Shown here: one piece after another, positions 49,504 through 58,796 of the stretch | Position numbering within the stretch: the stretch's first letter is position 1 | Layout: every line of letters starts with the position of its first letter | NCBI RefSeq assembly: GCF_003391115.1 | Contig: NZ_QTJP01000001.1 | Coordinates: 2,254,501-2,318,500, forward strand | Source of the DNA: Sphingomonas crusticola | GTDB taxonomy: Bacteria; Pseudomonadota; Alphaproteobacteria; Sphingomonadales; Sphingomonadaceae | Direction of reading: 5' to 3' | DNA: 64,000 nucleotides | Notes under the pieces: model-generated | Told to the model about the DNA's origin: nothing | The model's input: the letters and a program-made list of their open reading frames with translations, nothing else | Databases searched by the model: none | Translations under genes and position numbers: made by a program

Positions 49504-50234
49504 TGCCGTTCGTCGCTACCGTCCTGACGCTGTACCCGGAGATGTTCCCGGGACCGCTCGGCCTGAGCCTCGCCGGTCGCGCGTTAGCGGAAGGCAAATG
49601 GTCGCTCGATGCGGTCCAGATCCGTGACTTCGCGACCGACAAGCATCGCTCGGTCGACGACACGCCGGCCGGGGGTGGCGCGGGGATGGTGATGCGGGCC
49701 GATATATTGGCCGCCGCCATCGACGCTTCGGTACCGCAGGGCATGCCGTTGCTCGCCATGAGTCCGCGCGGAACGCCGCTGACGCAGGATCGGGTTCGTG
49801 CGCTCGCGGCCGGGCCCGGCGTCGCCATCCTGTGCGGGCGGTTTGAAGGTTTCGACGAGCGCCTGTTCGAGGCGCGCGCCATCGAACCCGTCTCGATCGG
49901 CGATTATGTGCTGTCGGGGGGCGAACTCGGCGCGCTCGTGCTGCTCGATGCTTGCGTTCGGCTGCTTCCCGGCGTAATGGGCGCCCCTTCCAGCGGGGAT
50001 GAGGAAAGCTTCGAAAGCGGCCTCCTCGAATATCCGCATTATACCCGACCGCAAATGTGGGAAGGGCGCACGATCCCCGAAGTGCTGCGATCGGGGGATC
50101 ATGCGAGGATCGCGGCGTGGCGCAAGTCACAGGCTGAGATCGATACACGGTCACGGAGACCGGACCTTTGGGAGCGCCACATCGGCGCGCGGGTCCAGCC
50201 TCCCTCTGGCGCGCGGCACGAAGAGGAAGAATGA
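49503..50234 (+). CDS. trmD: tRNA (guanine-N1)-methyltransferase
   Basis: A 243-residue SPOUT enzyme making m1G37 in tRNAs. [38 protein letters not shown] and the knot sequence [33 protein letters not shown] are diagnostic. [20 protein letters not shown] is the RNA-binding linker. The ATG at 49503 overlaps the preceding TGA by one base. It is followed after one base by rplS. Confidence 0.97.
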   Translation: MPFVATVLTLYPEMFPGPLGLSLAGRALAEGKWSLDAVQIRDFATDKHRSVDDTPAGGGAGMVMRADILAAAIDASVPQGMPLLAMSPRGTPLTQDRVRALAAGPGVAILCGRFEGFDERLFEARAIEPVSIGDYVLSGGELGALVLLDACVRLLPGVMGAPSSGDEESFESGLLEYPHYTRPQMWEGRTIPEVLRSGDHARIAAWRKSQAEIDTRSRRPDLWERHIGARVQPPSGARHEEEE

Positions 50235-50235
50235 G

Positions 50236-50625
50236 ATGAACCTCATCCAGACGCTCGAAGCCGAGCAGATTGCCGAGCTTTCGGCCAAGCGTGCTATCCC
50301 GGAATTTCGTCCGGGCGATACTTTGAAGGTCGGCGTCCGCGTCGTCGAAGGCGAGCGCACCCGCGTCCAGGCTTATGAAGGCGTGTGCATCGCGCGCTCC
50401 AACAAGGGCATGGGCAGCAGCTTCACCGTCCGCAAGATTTCGTTCGGTGAGGGCGTCGAGCGCGTCTTCCCGCTCTATTCGCCGAACATCGATTCGATCG
50501 AGGTCGTCCGCAAGGGCGTCGTCCGTCGCGCCAAGCTTTATTATCTGCGTGGCCGCACCGGCAAGTCGGCGCGTATCGCCGAGCGCCGCGATGCCCGTCC
50601 GGTGGCCGAGACCGCCGAGGGCTGA
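50236..50625 (+). CDS. rplS: 50S ribosomal protein L19
   Basis: A 129-residue L19 at the 30S-50S interface. [59 protein letters not shown] and [15 protein letters not shown] are family signatures. GAGGAAGAATGAG supplies the ribosome site. It is the last gene of the block and is followed by a terminator. Confidence 0.98.
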   Translation: MNLIQTLEAEQIAELSAKRAIPEFRPGDTLKVGVRVVEGERTRVQAYEGVCIARSNKGMGSSFTVRKISFGEGVERVFPLYSPNIDSIEVVRKGVVRRAKLYYLRGRTGKSARIAERRDARPVAETAEG

Positions 50626-50686
50626 CCCGTTCGACGGCCTGCCAAGGCAGGCGATCAGGACAGGTTTCGCATCGCGAGAAACAAGG

Positions 50687-50715
50687 GGCCGCTCGGGTAA
50701 CCGGGCGGCCTTCTT
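50687..50715 (+). terminator. Terminator after rplS
   Basis: GGCCGCTCGG pairs with CCGGGCGGCC (one G-T) over the loop GTAA, followed by TTCTT. It ends the ffh-to-rplS block and faces the convergent FkbM gene. Confidence 0.8.
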
Positions 50716-50760
50716 GTGCCCGCCTGCTTCAGCCCGCGCACCGGCCACGTCCCGAGGGGA

Positions 50761-51519
50761 TCAGGCCGGTTGCAACTGCTCCAGTTCGCGAACGCGGTTC
50801 TCGAGCTCGGCGATGCGATCGAGATAAAACACCGGAACATAGTCATCCACGCGATTTCGGAACGCGTCCATGCGCTCCGGATGCTCCTCGGCAACATACC
50901 ACCGGTTCAGGCCGTCAAATTGTGCGAACCGATAGCCGGCATCCTTCAGCAAATGGTCCCATGCTTCGTGGGTGGGAATATGTACCTTGAGCGGTTCCAC
51001 CGCCTCGACGCACAGAATCCAAGGACGGAAGCGGTTGAAATCAGCTCCCCTGATAACCTCCTCCTCGTGGCCCTCGACGTCGATCTTTAGGAAGTGGATC
51101 TGCGTCAGAGCGTCCGTGATGTAGCGGCTGCAGATAGACGCGAGCGTCTCCGCCGGCACCTCGACCGCGTGCTTTTCGATGTTGAATTCCGCTTCGTGCC
51201 GATCGGCGAAGCGTTCGACGATGGTCCCAAGCCCACCGGCTGGATGATCGAAAAGAGTGATCTTTCCGTCGAAATCGGTCGCCGCGGCATGGATGTTGAT
51301 GTCGCGCTGGCGATATTGCTGAATCGCTTTGAACCAGTGCGGCGAAGGCTCGATATTGATGCCCCTCCAGCCATGGTCATAAAACAGCTTCGTGTCGGAA
51401 TGGTGGTTCGGGTTATTCGCCCCAACGTCGATGTAGAAACCATCCGAATAGTGAACGTCGCTGAGCGCGCGAAGAAGCAGGATGTCCTCGCGCGCGATCG
51501 ACCAGCTTGTGAACGGCAT
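50761..51519 (-). CDS. FkbM-family methyltransferase
   Basis: A 252-residue class I methyltransferase. GFYIDVGANNPNHHSDTKLFYD is the SAM-binding motif of the FkbM family, followed by GWRGINIEPSPHWF, IHFLKIDVEGHEEEVIRGAD and WILCVEAVEPLK. A C-terminal coil (LDRIAELENRVRELEQL) may mediate oligomerisation. These enzymes often O-methylate sugars of surface glycans. The target is unknown. It is monocistronic and converges on rplS. Confidence 0.9.
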   Translation of the reverse strand: MPFTSWSIAREDILLLRALSDVHYSDGFYIDVGANNPNHHSDTKLFYDHGWRGINIEPSPHWFKAIQQYRQRDINIHAAATDFDGKITLFDHPAGGLGTIVERFADRHEAEFNIEKHAVEVPAETLASICSRYITDALTQIHFLKIDVEGHEEEVIRGADFNRFRPWILCVEAVEPLKVHIPTHEAWDHLLKDAGYRFAQFDGLNRWYVAEEHPERMDAFRNRVDDYVPVFYLDRIAELENRVRELEQLQPA

Positions 51520-51697
51520 ATGAAACCCTTGTGACTGCCCGGCCCTTATGGGGCGAGCGCGCGGGCCGTCAATGCCGCCCCACTACGGGATCTTGCCTGA
51601 TCCAACGGGCCGCTGCCGGATGGGCGCCGCAGTAAGGCCGACCTTGTCGGCGCAAGGCAGCCCTTCCCATTTCTGCCGTGGATGTCCTAACTGGCTC

Positions 51698-53920
51698 ATG
51701 ATCAAGACGCTTCTCGCCGCCCTCGCGCTTGCCGCACTTGCCAGCCCCGCTCCGGCCGAACAGCTGACGTTGGAACGCATCTTCGCGAGCCCCTCGCTGG
51801 ACGGCCCGACGCCCCGCAAGGTGCGCCTGTCGCCCGATGGCAGCCTCGCTACCCTGCTGCGTAACCGGGCTACCGATCGCGATCGCTATGATCTGTGGGG
51901 CATCGATACGCGGACTGGCGAGGCCCGCATGCTGGTCGATTCCGCTCGGATCGGCTCGGGTGGCGAAATCTCGGAAGCCGAGAAGATGCGCCGCGAGCGC
52001 GCCCGGGTCGGCGGCTCCAAAGGCATTGTGGATTATGAATGGGCGCCCGACGGCAGGGCGATCCTCACGCCGATCGACGGCGACCTTTATCTGGCAAGCC
52101 TCGACGGCAAGGTTCGCCGCCTGACCGAGACTCCCCAGACGGAGATCGACGCCCATGTTTCGCGCGGCGGCCACTTCGTCAGCTTCGTGCGCGATCAGAA
52201 TCTGTTCGCGATCGATCTCGCCACCGGTGCCGAGCGCCAGCTGACCAGGGAAGGCGGCGGGACAATCACCTGCGGCACGGCCGAATTCGTCGCGCAGGAA
52301 GAGATGGACCGTTTCACCGGCCATTGGTGGGCGCCGAACGACGCCAGCCTGGCGGTGGAATGTTATGACGAGGCGCAGGTGCACGTCGTTACTCGTGCCG
52401 CGATCGGCGCCGACGGCACCCGCACGTTCGAGCAGCGCTATCCCGCCGCCGGCACGCCGAATGTGGCGGTCAGCCTGTCGCTGATCGCGGCCGACGGCGG
52501 CCGCCGCGTGAAGGTGGACCTCGGCGCCAACCCCGACATCTATCTTACCCGCGTCACCTGGGCACCGGATGCACGCACGCTCTACGTCCAGCGTATGAGC
52601 CGTGATCAGAAGCGGCTCGATCTGCTCGCGGTTGATCCGGCAACCGGCGCTTCGCGCGTCCTGCTGAGCGAGACGTCGAAGACGTGGGTCAATCTCAACG
52701 ACGATTTCCGCCCGTTGCGCGACGGCAGCCTGATCTGGGCGTCGGAACGGTCCGGCTTCAAGCATCTTTACCGAATCGTCGGCAGCAAATGGACACAGCT
52801 TACCAGGGGCGAGTGGACGCTCGAAACCAACAGCCAATCCCATGCTGCCGGGCTGATCGGCGTCGATCAGGCGCAGCATCGCCTCTATTTCAGCGCCAAC
52901 AAGGACGATCAGCTCGAAAGCCAGATCTACGCGATCGACTATCTCCGTCCCGGCACACCCGAGCGCCTGACCGAGCGCGGCTTTTGGAACGAAGGCGAGA
53001 TGGACGGGGCCGGCACGCGCCTGCTCGTCAGCCGCTCGTCGCCGTCGCAGCCGCCGCAAGTCTATCTCGCCGACACGTCAGGCAAACGTATCGCTTGGAT
53101 CGAGGAGAACAAGCTCGACGCGACCCACCCCTACGCGCCCTTCCTGACAAGCCATCGTCCCGTCACCTTCGGCACGATCCGGACCGCCGACGGCACCACG
53201 CTTCACTATGAGATGATCACGCCGCCACTGGAGCCCGGCAAGCGCTACCCCGTCTTCTTCGAACATTATGGCGGCCCGCATGCGCAGCAGGTGAAGCGCG
53301 CATGGATGGGCAATGCGCTGCCGCAATATTGGGTCGGCAAGGGCTGGATCTATTTTCAGATCGACAATCGCGGCTCGGCCAATCGCGGTACCGCGTTCGA
53401 AAATGCGATTTATCACGCGATGGGCAAGGTCGAGGTCGCCGATCAGGCGGCAGGCGCACGCTGGCTCAAGACCCAGATGTTCGTCGATCCTGACAAGATC
53501 GCCACCTTCGGCTGGTCCTACGGCGGCTACATGACGCTCAAGATGCTGGAAGCGGACCCAGGCCTCTATGCCGCGGGCATATCCGGTGCGCCGGTGACCA
53601 AGTGGGAGCTTTACGACACCTTCTACACCGAACGTTATCTTGGCATGCCGCCATATGGTGCGTCCAACACGATGGTCGATGCCGGCAAGATCCGCGACCC
53701 GCTGCTGCTGCTGCACGGCATGTCTGATGACAATGTCGTGTTTGAGAACAGCACCATCATGGTCGCCGCGCTCCAGCAGGGGGGGCGGCCGTTCGAGATG
53801 ATGGCCTATCCCGGCCAGACCCACAGCTTCACCACCGCGGTATCGCTCCACCGCTGGAAGACGATCGAGGATTTCCTCGACCGGCGGGTGAAGGGGGAGG
53901 GAGCGACCGCTCAGCAATGA
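51698..53920 (+). CDS. Prolyl oligopeptidase family (S9B, dipeptidyl-peptidase IV-like) protease
   Basis: A 740-residue secreted serine peptidase. The signal peptide MIKTLLAALALAALASPAPA sets the start at 51698. Residues about 25-480 form the eight-bladed DPP-IV propeller, with the substrate-amine binding Glu pair in AQEEMDRFTGHWWAP. The alpha/beta-hydrolase domain carries FGWSYGGYMTLKML (Ser), LLLLHGMSDDNVVFEN (Asp) and YPGQTHSF (His). It likely releases dipeptides with Pro or Ala at position 2 in the periplasm. Monocistronic, ending nine bases from a convergent LysR gene. Confidence 0.95.
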   Translation: MIKTLLAALALAALASPAPAEQLTLERIFASPSLDGPTPRKVRLSPDGSLATLLRNRATDRDRYDLWGIDTRTGEARMLVDSARIGSGGEISEAEKMRRERARVGGSKGIVDYEWAPDGRAILTPIDGDLYLASLDGKVRRLTETPQTEIDAHVSRGGHFVSFVRDQNLFAIDLATGAERQLTREGGGTITCGTAEFVAQEEMDRFTGHWWAPNDASLAVECYDEAQVHVVTRAAIGADGTRTFEQRYPAAGTPNVAVSLSLIAADGGRRVKVDLGANPDIYLTRVTWAPDARTLYVQRMSRDQKRLDLLAVDPATGASRVLLSETSKTWVNLNDDFRPLRDGSLIWASERSGFKHLYRIVGSKWTQLTRGEWTLETNSQSHAAGLIGVDQAQHRLYFSANKDDQLESQIYAIDYLRPGTPERLTERGFWNEGEMDGAGTRLLVSRSSPSQPPQVYLADTSGKRIAWIEENKLDATHPYAPFLTSHRPVTFGTIRTADGTTLHYEMITPPLEPGKRYPVFFEHYGGPHAQQVKRAWMGNALPQYWVGKGWIYFQIDNRGSANRGTAFENAIYHAMGKVEVADQAAGARWLKTQMFVDPDKIATFGWSYGGYMTLKMLEADPGLYAAGISGAPVTKWELYDTFYTERYLGMPPYGASNTMVDAGKIRDPLLLLHGMSDDNVVFENSTIMVAALQQGGRPFEMMAYPGQTHSFTTAVSLHRWKTIEDFLDRRVKGEGATAQQ

Positions 53921-53929
53921 TCGTCGGCG

Positions 53930-54847
53930 TCAGTCCCCCAACGGCTCCAATATGCCATAGGGGTCGTCCCCGGCCGCACGCTTGACCGCGTCGATCAGCC
54001 AGTCGCGAAAACTGCGCACCTTGGGCAGGTTGCGTTTGTGCTCGGGATAGGCCAGCCAATAGCCGTTGCGATAGGCCGCGAAATGCGCGAACGGCCGAAC
54101 CAACAGGCCCGCGTCGATCTGCGCCTGGAACATGGGCGGGCTCAATATCGCGACGCCGTGACCTGCGATCGCGGCATGTCCGTCCAGCACCTGCGATTCG
54201 AAACGTATGCCCGGCTGGCGGTGGTCGCCCTGCGCGCTCAGCGAGTCGAACCATAGATCCCACCAATCGTCGTCCGGCGACAGTCGCGGCACCGACAGCA
54301 GGTCCGCCGGCGTCTCCAATTTGTGCGCCGCCAGAAACGAAGGATGCACCATCGGCGTCACCGGCATGCGCATCAGGAAATGCGAGATCAGCCCCGGCGG
54401 CGGGCGCCCCATCGTTCGGACCGCGACATCGAACTCGCTTGCCGCAAGGTCGACCATCTCGTCGGAAACGTCGAGCCGCACCGCAAGCTCAGGCCGCATG
54501 ATCTGGAAAGCGCCCAACCGCCCCGCCAGCCAGTTGGTGGCAAAGGTGCGCGGCGCGGTGATGCTAAGCACCGCATCGCTTTCGGAACGCGCCGTGGCAA
54601 AGGCTTTGCCGAGCGTCGCGAAGGCTTCGCTCACCTGGGGCGCGATCCGGCGGCCCAGTTCGGTCAGCATCATGCCGCGCCCCTTGCGGACGAATAAGGG
54701 CGCGCCGAGCCGCTCTTCCAGCAATTTCATCTGATAGCTTACTGCCGCCTGCGTCATCGCCAGCTCATCCGCGGCACGGCTGAAATTGCCGTGGCGCGCG
54801 GCTGCCTCGAACACGCGAACAGCTGCCAGCGGCGGAATCTGCAACAT
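53930..54847 (-). CDS. LysR-family regulator (GcvA-like)
   Basis: A 305-residue regulator. The DNA-binding domain is ALRVFEAAARHGNFSRAADEL and MTQAAVSYQMKLLEERLG with FVRKGRGMMLTELGRR. The substrate-binding domain includes DLAASEFDVAVRTMGRPPPG and LDGHAAIAGHGVAIL, typical of the GcvA/AmpR subgroup. It diverges from the urcA-like gene; whether it controls that gene or others is unknown. Confidence 0.93.
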   Translation of the reverse strand: MLQIPPLAAVRVFEAAARHGNFSRAADELAMTQAAVSYQMKLLEERLGAPLFVRKGRGMMLTELGRRIAPQVSEAFATLGKAFATARSESDAVLSITAPRTFATNWLAGRLGAFQIMRPELAVRLDVSDEMVDLAASEFDVAVRTMGRPPPGLISHFLMRMPVTPMVHPSFLAAHKLETPADLLSVPRLSPDDDWWDLWFDSLSAQGDHRQPGIRFESQVLDGHAAIAGHGVAILSPPMFQAQIDAGLLVRPFAHFAAYRNGYWLAYPEHKRNLPKVRSFRDWLIDAVKRAAGDDPYGILEPLGD

Positions 54848-54955
54848 GCGATACTATAAGGCTGGCTTGTGAATCACGTCCATCGCTTTGTTGGATTCCC
54901 GACGCGCGGCGTTCCAATGAACGGCCGTCGCTCCCGACAATGAAGGACAGGCATC

Positions 54956-55270
54956 ATGCTGAAGATCATCCCCGCAATCCTCCTGGCGGTCGGTCTGCCA
55001 GGCATCGCAACGGCCCAGGATGTGCCTGCCGCCGTCCATGTTTCCTATCACGATCTGGATCTGCGCAGCGCCGCCGGCATCAAGGCGCTCGATCATCGCC
55101 TCAACAGGGCGGTGAGCAAGGTGTGCGGCGACGATCTGAGCGCCGATGTCTGGAACAAGATTGCGGCCCGAAACTGCCACCGGGCTAAGCTCGCCGAGGC
55201 GCGCGAGCTGCGAGATGCGGTGCTCGCGAACGTCGCCCGCAAGGGCGAGGCCGTCGCGTCATCGCGCTGA
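54956..55270 (+). CDS. UrcA-family secreted protein
   Basis: A 104-residue protein with a signal peptide (MLKIIPAILLAVGLPGIATAQ) and the UrcA pattern: VSYHDLDLRSAAGIKALDHRLNRAV-like start, then a Cys pair in KVCGDDL and RNCHRAKLAEA that may form a disulphide. Frequent in sphingomonads and other alphaproteobacteria; function unknown. AAGGACAGGCATC precedes the ATG. It diverges from LysR and is followed by a strong hairpin. Confidence 0.83.
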   Translation: MLKIIPAILLAVGLPGIATAQDVPAAVHVSYHDLDLRSAAGIKALDHRLNRAVSKVCGDDLSADVWNKIAARNCHRAKLAEARELRDAVLANVARKGEAVASSR

Positions 55271-55295
55271 CTGCGCTTTTTGGCGCAGCACAGGG

Positions 55296-55333
55296 AGCAT
55301 GCGGAGGCCTGTGGTTGTCCTCCGCATGCTTTC
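55296..55333 (+). terminator. Terminator after the UrcA gene
   Basis: AGCATGCGGAGG pairs perfectly with CCTCCGCATGCT over an 11-base loop, followed by TTCCC. A smaller hairpin CTGCGC-TTTTTG-GCGCAG lies just ahead at 55271-55288. Confidence 0.65.
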
Positions 55334-55401
55334 CCGTGCAAGAACAAGCTCAGCTGATATGTATCGATAGCGCATAACGCGGTTGGAGGAGGATAGGGTC
55401 G

Positions 55402-56154
55402 ATGCCGACCATCGCCGAAAAGCGTGCGGCCTTCCGCGCGCTCCACGAAAACGGCTTCTTCGTCATTCCCAATGCATGGGACGCGGGCAGCGTCGTGCGG
55501 CTGAGCGGCCTCGGCTTCCGTGCGATCGCATCGACCAGTGCCGGGGCAGCCTGGGCGGCGGGCAAGAATGACGGGGAGCTCGGCCTTGAGGCGGTGCTCG
55601 CCCACCTTCGACTGCTGGTGGAGGCGACCGATCTGCCGGTCAACGCCGACTTCGAGAACGGCTTCGCGGATGCGCCGGACGAGGTTGCTGCCAATGTCAC
55701 ACGAGCGCTCGCGACCGGCGTCTCCGGGATTTCGATCGAGGATTGGTCGGGCAGTGGGATGTACGATCTCGGTCTGGCGGTCGATCGTATCGCGGCCGCC
55801 CGTGCCGCGATCGATGCGGTCGATCCGGCGGTCATGCTGATCGGCCGCAACGAAAATTTCCGCGTGCCCGGCATGACTCCCGCCGCCAGCATTGCGCGCG
55901 CGGTCGCTTATGCGGAGGCAGGCGCCGATTGCCTGTTCGTGCCGTTCATTCTTGATCCCGGCGCCGTGGCCGAGTTGGTGGCGGCGGTCGCGCCAAAGCC
56001 CGTCAATGTGGTCGTTCACGATTTCGACGAGGGTATCGCCGAGTTTGCGCGCCTAGGCGTTCGGCGCTGCAGTGTCGGCGGCGCCTTGGCGGGTACGGTG
56101 TGGAAGGCGTTCGATGCCGCCGCGCAGACGCTCAAGCGCTGCGAACCGGTTTGA
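55402..56154 (+). CDS. Isocitrate lyase / PEP mutase superfamily enzyme
   Basis: A 250-residue alpha/beta-barrel protein. FFVIPNAWDAGSVVRLSGLGF, IASTSAGAAWAAG, LPVNADFENGFADAPDEV (metal-binding Asp/Glu) and ISIEDWSGSGMYD match the uncharacterised oxaloacetate-decarboxylase/PEP-mutase-like group. The Lys-Lys-Cys motif of true isocitrate or methylisocitrate lyases is absent. C-C bond lyase activity on an alpha-keto or phosphonate compound is possible. GGAGGAGGAT precedes the ATG. Confidence 0.85.
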   Translation: MPTIAEKRAAFRALHENGFFVIPNAWDAGSVVRLSGLGFRAIASTSAGAAWAAGKNDGELGLEAVLAHLRLLVEATDLPVNADFENGFADAPDEVAANVTRALATGVSGISIEDWSGSGMYDLGLAVDRIAAARAAIDAVDPAVMLIGRNENFRVPGMTPAASIARAVAYAEAGADCLFVPFILDPGAVAELVAAVAPKPVNVVVHDFDEGIAEFARLGVRRCSVGGALAGTVWKAFDAAAQTLKRCEPV

Positions 56155-56163
56155 TGGCCAATG

Positions 56164-56191
56164 GGGGCCGGCCCGCGAGCGAGCCGGCTCC
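56164..56191. terminator. Hairpin between convergent genes
   Basis: GGGGCCGGC pairs with GCCGGCTCC (one G-T) over a ten-base loop. It stands between the stop codons of the PEP-mutase-like and DUF4142 genes and may serve both. T-richness is weak. Confidence 0.5.
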
Positions 56192-56197
56192 TCTTCG

Positions 56198-56761
56198 TTA
56201 CATGCCGGCAGGCATGCTCTTGAGATGCTGGAAATGCTTCTCGATGATCGGCACCGCCGAACTTGCCACCTGACGCAGCGCCGGATCGCTGCCGTCGGTT
56301 GCATAACCCTTGTGCAGCGCCCAGGCCTGCTGGTGGGCCTGCGTCTGCTGCTGCATGTACAGGCTGTCGAAGCTGCCGCCCGACGCGTCGCGCAGCGCGG
56401 CAAGCTTCGCCGCGGTCGCATCCGACGGCTTCATCGGCGGCTTCGGCACCTTGGGACTGGTCTGCGGCAGCGCTGCCATTAGCGTCTTCGTGGTCGTGCG
56501 GTGATCGGCGATCATCTCGCGCGCGAACTGCTTGACCCCGTCGCTCTTGCTCTTGCTCAGCGCGAGCTGACTCGACTGGATTTCGTACAGATCGCCATCG
56601 GCAGCCCATGCGACATAATTGGCCGAAGGCGTCCCCGTCATCGGCGCCGCGCCGACGTCGCTTGCGCTCAGCGTGCCGGCACCGCCGGCCATTTGCGCTC
56701 CCGCCGGCACGGCCGCCATGGCAAGGCCGATGATACTCGTGGCAAGCATCAACTTTTTCAT
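56198..56761 (-). CDS. DUF4142 secreted protein
   Basis: A 187-residue protein with a signal peptide (MKKLMLATSIIGLAMAAVPAGA). The helical DUF4142 domain shows YVAWAADGDLYEIQSSQLAL, VKQFAREMIADHRTTTKTLM, DSLYMQQQTQAHQQAWALH and VPIIEKHFQHLKSM. The fold is ferritin-like, but conserved metal ligands are not obvious. Its upstream region carries a textbook EcfG-type promoter, so a general-stress role is likely. Confidence 0.88.
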   Translation of the reverse strand: MKKLMLATSIIGLAMAAVPAGAQMAGGAGTLSASDVGAAPMTGTPSANYVAWAADGDLYEIQSSQLALSKSKSDGVKQFAREMIADHRTTTKTLMAALPQTSPKVPKPPMKPSDATAAKLAALRDASGGSFDSLYMQQQTQAHQQAWALHKGYATDGSDPALRQVASSAVPIIEKHFQHLKSMPAGM

Positions 56762-56790
56762 AACCCAACTCCTGTTTTGATCGTGCCTGC

Positions 56791-56815
56791 AACGAGCTCC
56801 GGCGCGCACCGTTCC
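56791..56815 (-). promoter_or_regulatory. EcfG-type promoter for the DUF4142 gene
   Basis: Minus strand: GGAAC (56815-56811), a 16-base spacer, then CGTT (56794-56791). This matches the GGAAC-N16-17-CGTT pattern of alphaproteobacterial general-stress sigma factors. It is 30 bases from the start codon. Confidence 0.75.
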
Positions 56816-56905
56816 GCTTCGGCCGGTCATTTTAGAATAATAAATCAGTGGCTTAACATGGGTTATCTGGTCTCGGCTATGTCCCTCCCGGGCGATGCGC
56901 TCGAT

Positions 56906-56930
56906 CGAACTTTGGCCCCGCTCGCTCGTT
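56906..56930 (+). promoter_or_regulatory. EcfG-like promoter for the DUF6582 gene
   Basis: CGAAC (56906-56910), a 16-base spacer, then CGTT (56927-56930), 29 bases ahead of the ATG. It differs from the EcfG consensus by one base in the -35. Confidence 0.6.
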
Positions 56931-56959
56931 CATTGCCTACATCTCAGCCGGAGTTGATC

Positions 56960-57202
56960 ATGGCAAAACTCACCGCGGACGATCGCAACGATCTCGACAA
57001 GGGAAATTTCGCTTTTCCGAAAGAGCGCAAGGAGCCGCTTGAAAACGCCGCGCATGTCCGCAACGCGATTGCGCGCTTCAACCAGGTAAAGGGCGTCAGC
57101 GACGACGAACGGGACGCAGCGTGGAAACGGATCAAGGCCGCCGCCAAGAAGCACAATGTCGAGGTCAGCGAGAAAAGCTGGCGCGAGATCGGCAAGGACT
57201 GA
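56960..57202 (+). CDS. Small DUF6582-like protein
   Basis: An 80-residue, highly charged, soluble protein: MAKLTADDRNDLDKGNFAFP, then ERKEPLENAAHVRNAIARF, VSDDERDAAWKRIKAAAKKHN and EVSEKSWREIGKD. This pattern recurs in small bacterial, archaeal and phage proteins under DUF6582; function unknown. GCCGGAGTTGATC supplies the ribosome site. Divergent from DUF4142 with a matching EcfG-like promoter. Confidence 0.82.
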   Translation: MAKLTADDRNDLDKGNFAFPKERKEPLENAAHVRNAIARFNQVKGVSDDERDAAWKRIKAAAKKHNVEVSEKSWREIGKD

Positions 57203-57265
57203 CCGGCAGCAGGGCCTTTCGCTCCGAAGCGGACTAGCCTGCATCAATCGCAATTGACCGACTCG

Positions 57266-57296
57266 CTGCCGCGGGCGCACGCTGCGCCTGCGGCAG
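57266..57296 (+). repeat. Strong hairpin ahead of the epoxide hydrolase gene
   Basis: CTGCCGCGGGCGCA and TGCGCCTGCGGCAG form a 14-base stem (one G-T) with a three-base loop. No T-run follows. The surrounding 173-base gap otherwise shows only the ribosome site of the next gene. Confidence 0.65.
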
Positions 57297-57375
57297 GAGC
57301 TGTAGCGCGTACGCGTATCCCTTGGCCCGTCGAGCCAACCCATCATTCCTGCTCGCTTTGATCAGGAGAATGATC

Positions 57376-58779
57376 ATGACCGCATTTTGCCCGACGATCG
57401 GGAGGCGTCAGCTCTTGGCTTCGACCTTGGTGGGGACGATCGGCGCGATCTTGCCCATCGCCGCTGCGCCCACCGCACTCCCCACTGTCGATTTTTCCGC
57501 GCAGGCACAGGCACAGGCACCGCAACGCACCCGCGCCGATGCGGGGGTCCCAGCCAGCCTTGCCGTTGCCGGCGCGGCGCTCGCCCCGGGGTCGGTTGGC
57601 GATCCCTCGATCCGGCCGTTCCATTACCAGGCGTCGGACGAGGATCTCGCTGACCTCAAACGTCGCATCGCCGCCACGCGATGGCCGGAGCGCGAGACGG
57701 TCGGTGACACCTCGCAGGGCGTCAACCTCGCCACCATGAAGAAGCTCGCCGATTATTGGCAGCATCATCACGATTGGCGCCGCGCGGAAGCACAGCTCAA
57801 TTCCTATCCAAACTTCGTCACCAACATTGACGGGCTCGACATTCACTTCATCCAGGTGAAGTCGAAGCACCCCCACGCGCTGCCGCTGATCATCACCCAT
57901 GGCTGGCCGGGCTCAATCATCGAGCAGCTCAAGGTGATCGGTCCGCTTACCGATCCGACCGCGCATGGCGGCACCCCCGCGGATGCGTTCGACGTCGTCA
58001 TTCCGTCGCTGCCCGGTTACGGCTTTTCGGGCAAACCGACCGCGACCGGCTGGGATCCGCAGCGCGTCGCGCGCGCCTGGAGCACGCTGATGACGCGGCT
58101 CGGCTATAGCCGTTACGTTGCCCAGGGCGGGGACTGGGGCAATGCCGTGACCGAGCAGATGGCGCTGCAGAAGCCGGCCGGGCTGGTCGGCATTCACACC
58201 AACATGGCCGCGACCGTGCCCGACGACATCGCGAAGCTGCTTCCCGCCGGGCCCGAGCCGGCCGGGCTGTCGACCGACGAGAAATATGCGTGGGACCAGC
58301 TCGTCGACTTTTATGCGCACGGCCTCGGTTATGCCCAGGAAATGGCGGGACGGCCGCAGAGCCTCTACGCGCTTGCGGACTCGCCGGTCGGCCTGGCCGC
58401 CTGGATCCTCGATCACGATATTCGCAGTTACAAGCTGATCGCTCGCGTCTTCGACGGCGCCAGCGAGGGCCTGACGCGCGACGACATAGTCGACAATATC
58501 ACGCTTTACTGGCTGACCAATACCGCCGTCTCCTCGGCGCGGCTCTATTGGGAGAGCAAGCTCGCTTTCTTCGCGCCCAAAGGCGTCGCGCTGCCGACGG
58601 GGGTCAGCGCCTTCGCCGAGGAGATTTACGCCGCGCCCGAAAGCTGGGCGCGCAAGGCCTATCCCAACCTCGTCTACTACAAACGCCACCCCAAAGGCAC
58701 GCACTTCGCCGCGTGGGAACAGCCGCAACTCTTCACCGACGACCTGCGCGCCACCTTCCGCCCGCTCCGCAACGGTTGA
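57376..58779 (+). CDS. Exported epoxide hydrolase (EHN-domain)
   Basis: A 467-residue enzyme with a Tat-like N-terminus (GRRQLLASTLVGTIGAIL) and an Ala/Gln-rich linker. The EHN domain begins IRPFHYQASDEDLADLKRRI. The alpha/beta-hydrolase core has ITHGWPGSIIEQLKVIG (oxyanion), VAQGGDWGNAVTEQMA (nucleophilic Asp), a Tyr-bearing cap, and HFAAWEQPQLF (catalytic His). An ATG six bases earlier sits too close to the AGGAG site, so 57376 is preferred. It is coupled to another exported hydrolase. Confidence 0.92.
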   Translation: MTAFCPTIGRRQLLASTLVGTIGAILPIAAAPTALPTVDFSAQAQAQAPQRTRADAGVPASLAVAGAALAPGSVGDPSIRPFHYQASDEDLADLKRRIAATRWPERETVGDTSQGVNLATMKKLADYWQHHHDWRRAEAQLNSYPNFVTNIDGLDIHFIQVKSKHPHALPLIITHGWPGSIIEQLKVIGPLTDPTAHGGTPADAFDVVIPSLPGYGFSGKPTATGWDPQRVARAWSTLMTRLGYSRYVAQGGDWGNAVTEQMALQKPAGLVGIHTNMAATVPDDIAKLLPAGPEPAGLSTDEKYAWDQLVDFYAHGLGYAQEMAGRPQSLYALADSPVGLAAWILDHDIRSYKLIARVFDGASEGLTRDDIVDNITLYWLTNTAVSSARLYWESKLAFFAPKGVALPTGVSAFAEEIYAAPESWARKAYPNLVYYKRHPKGTHFAAWEQPQLFTDDLRATFRPLRNG

Positions 58780-58796
58780 TGGAAGGCGATCGCCTG

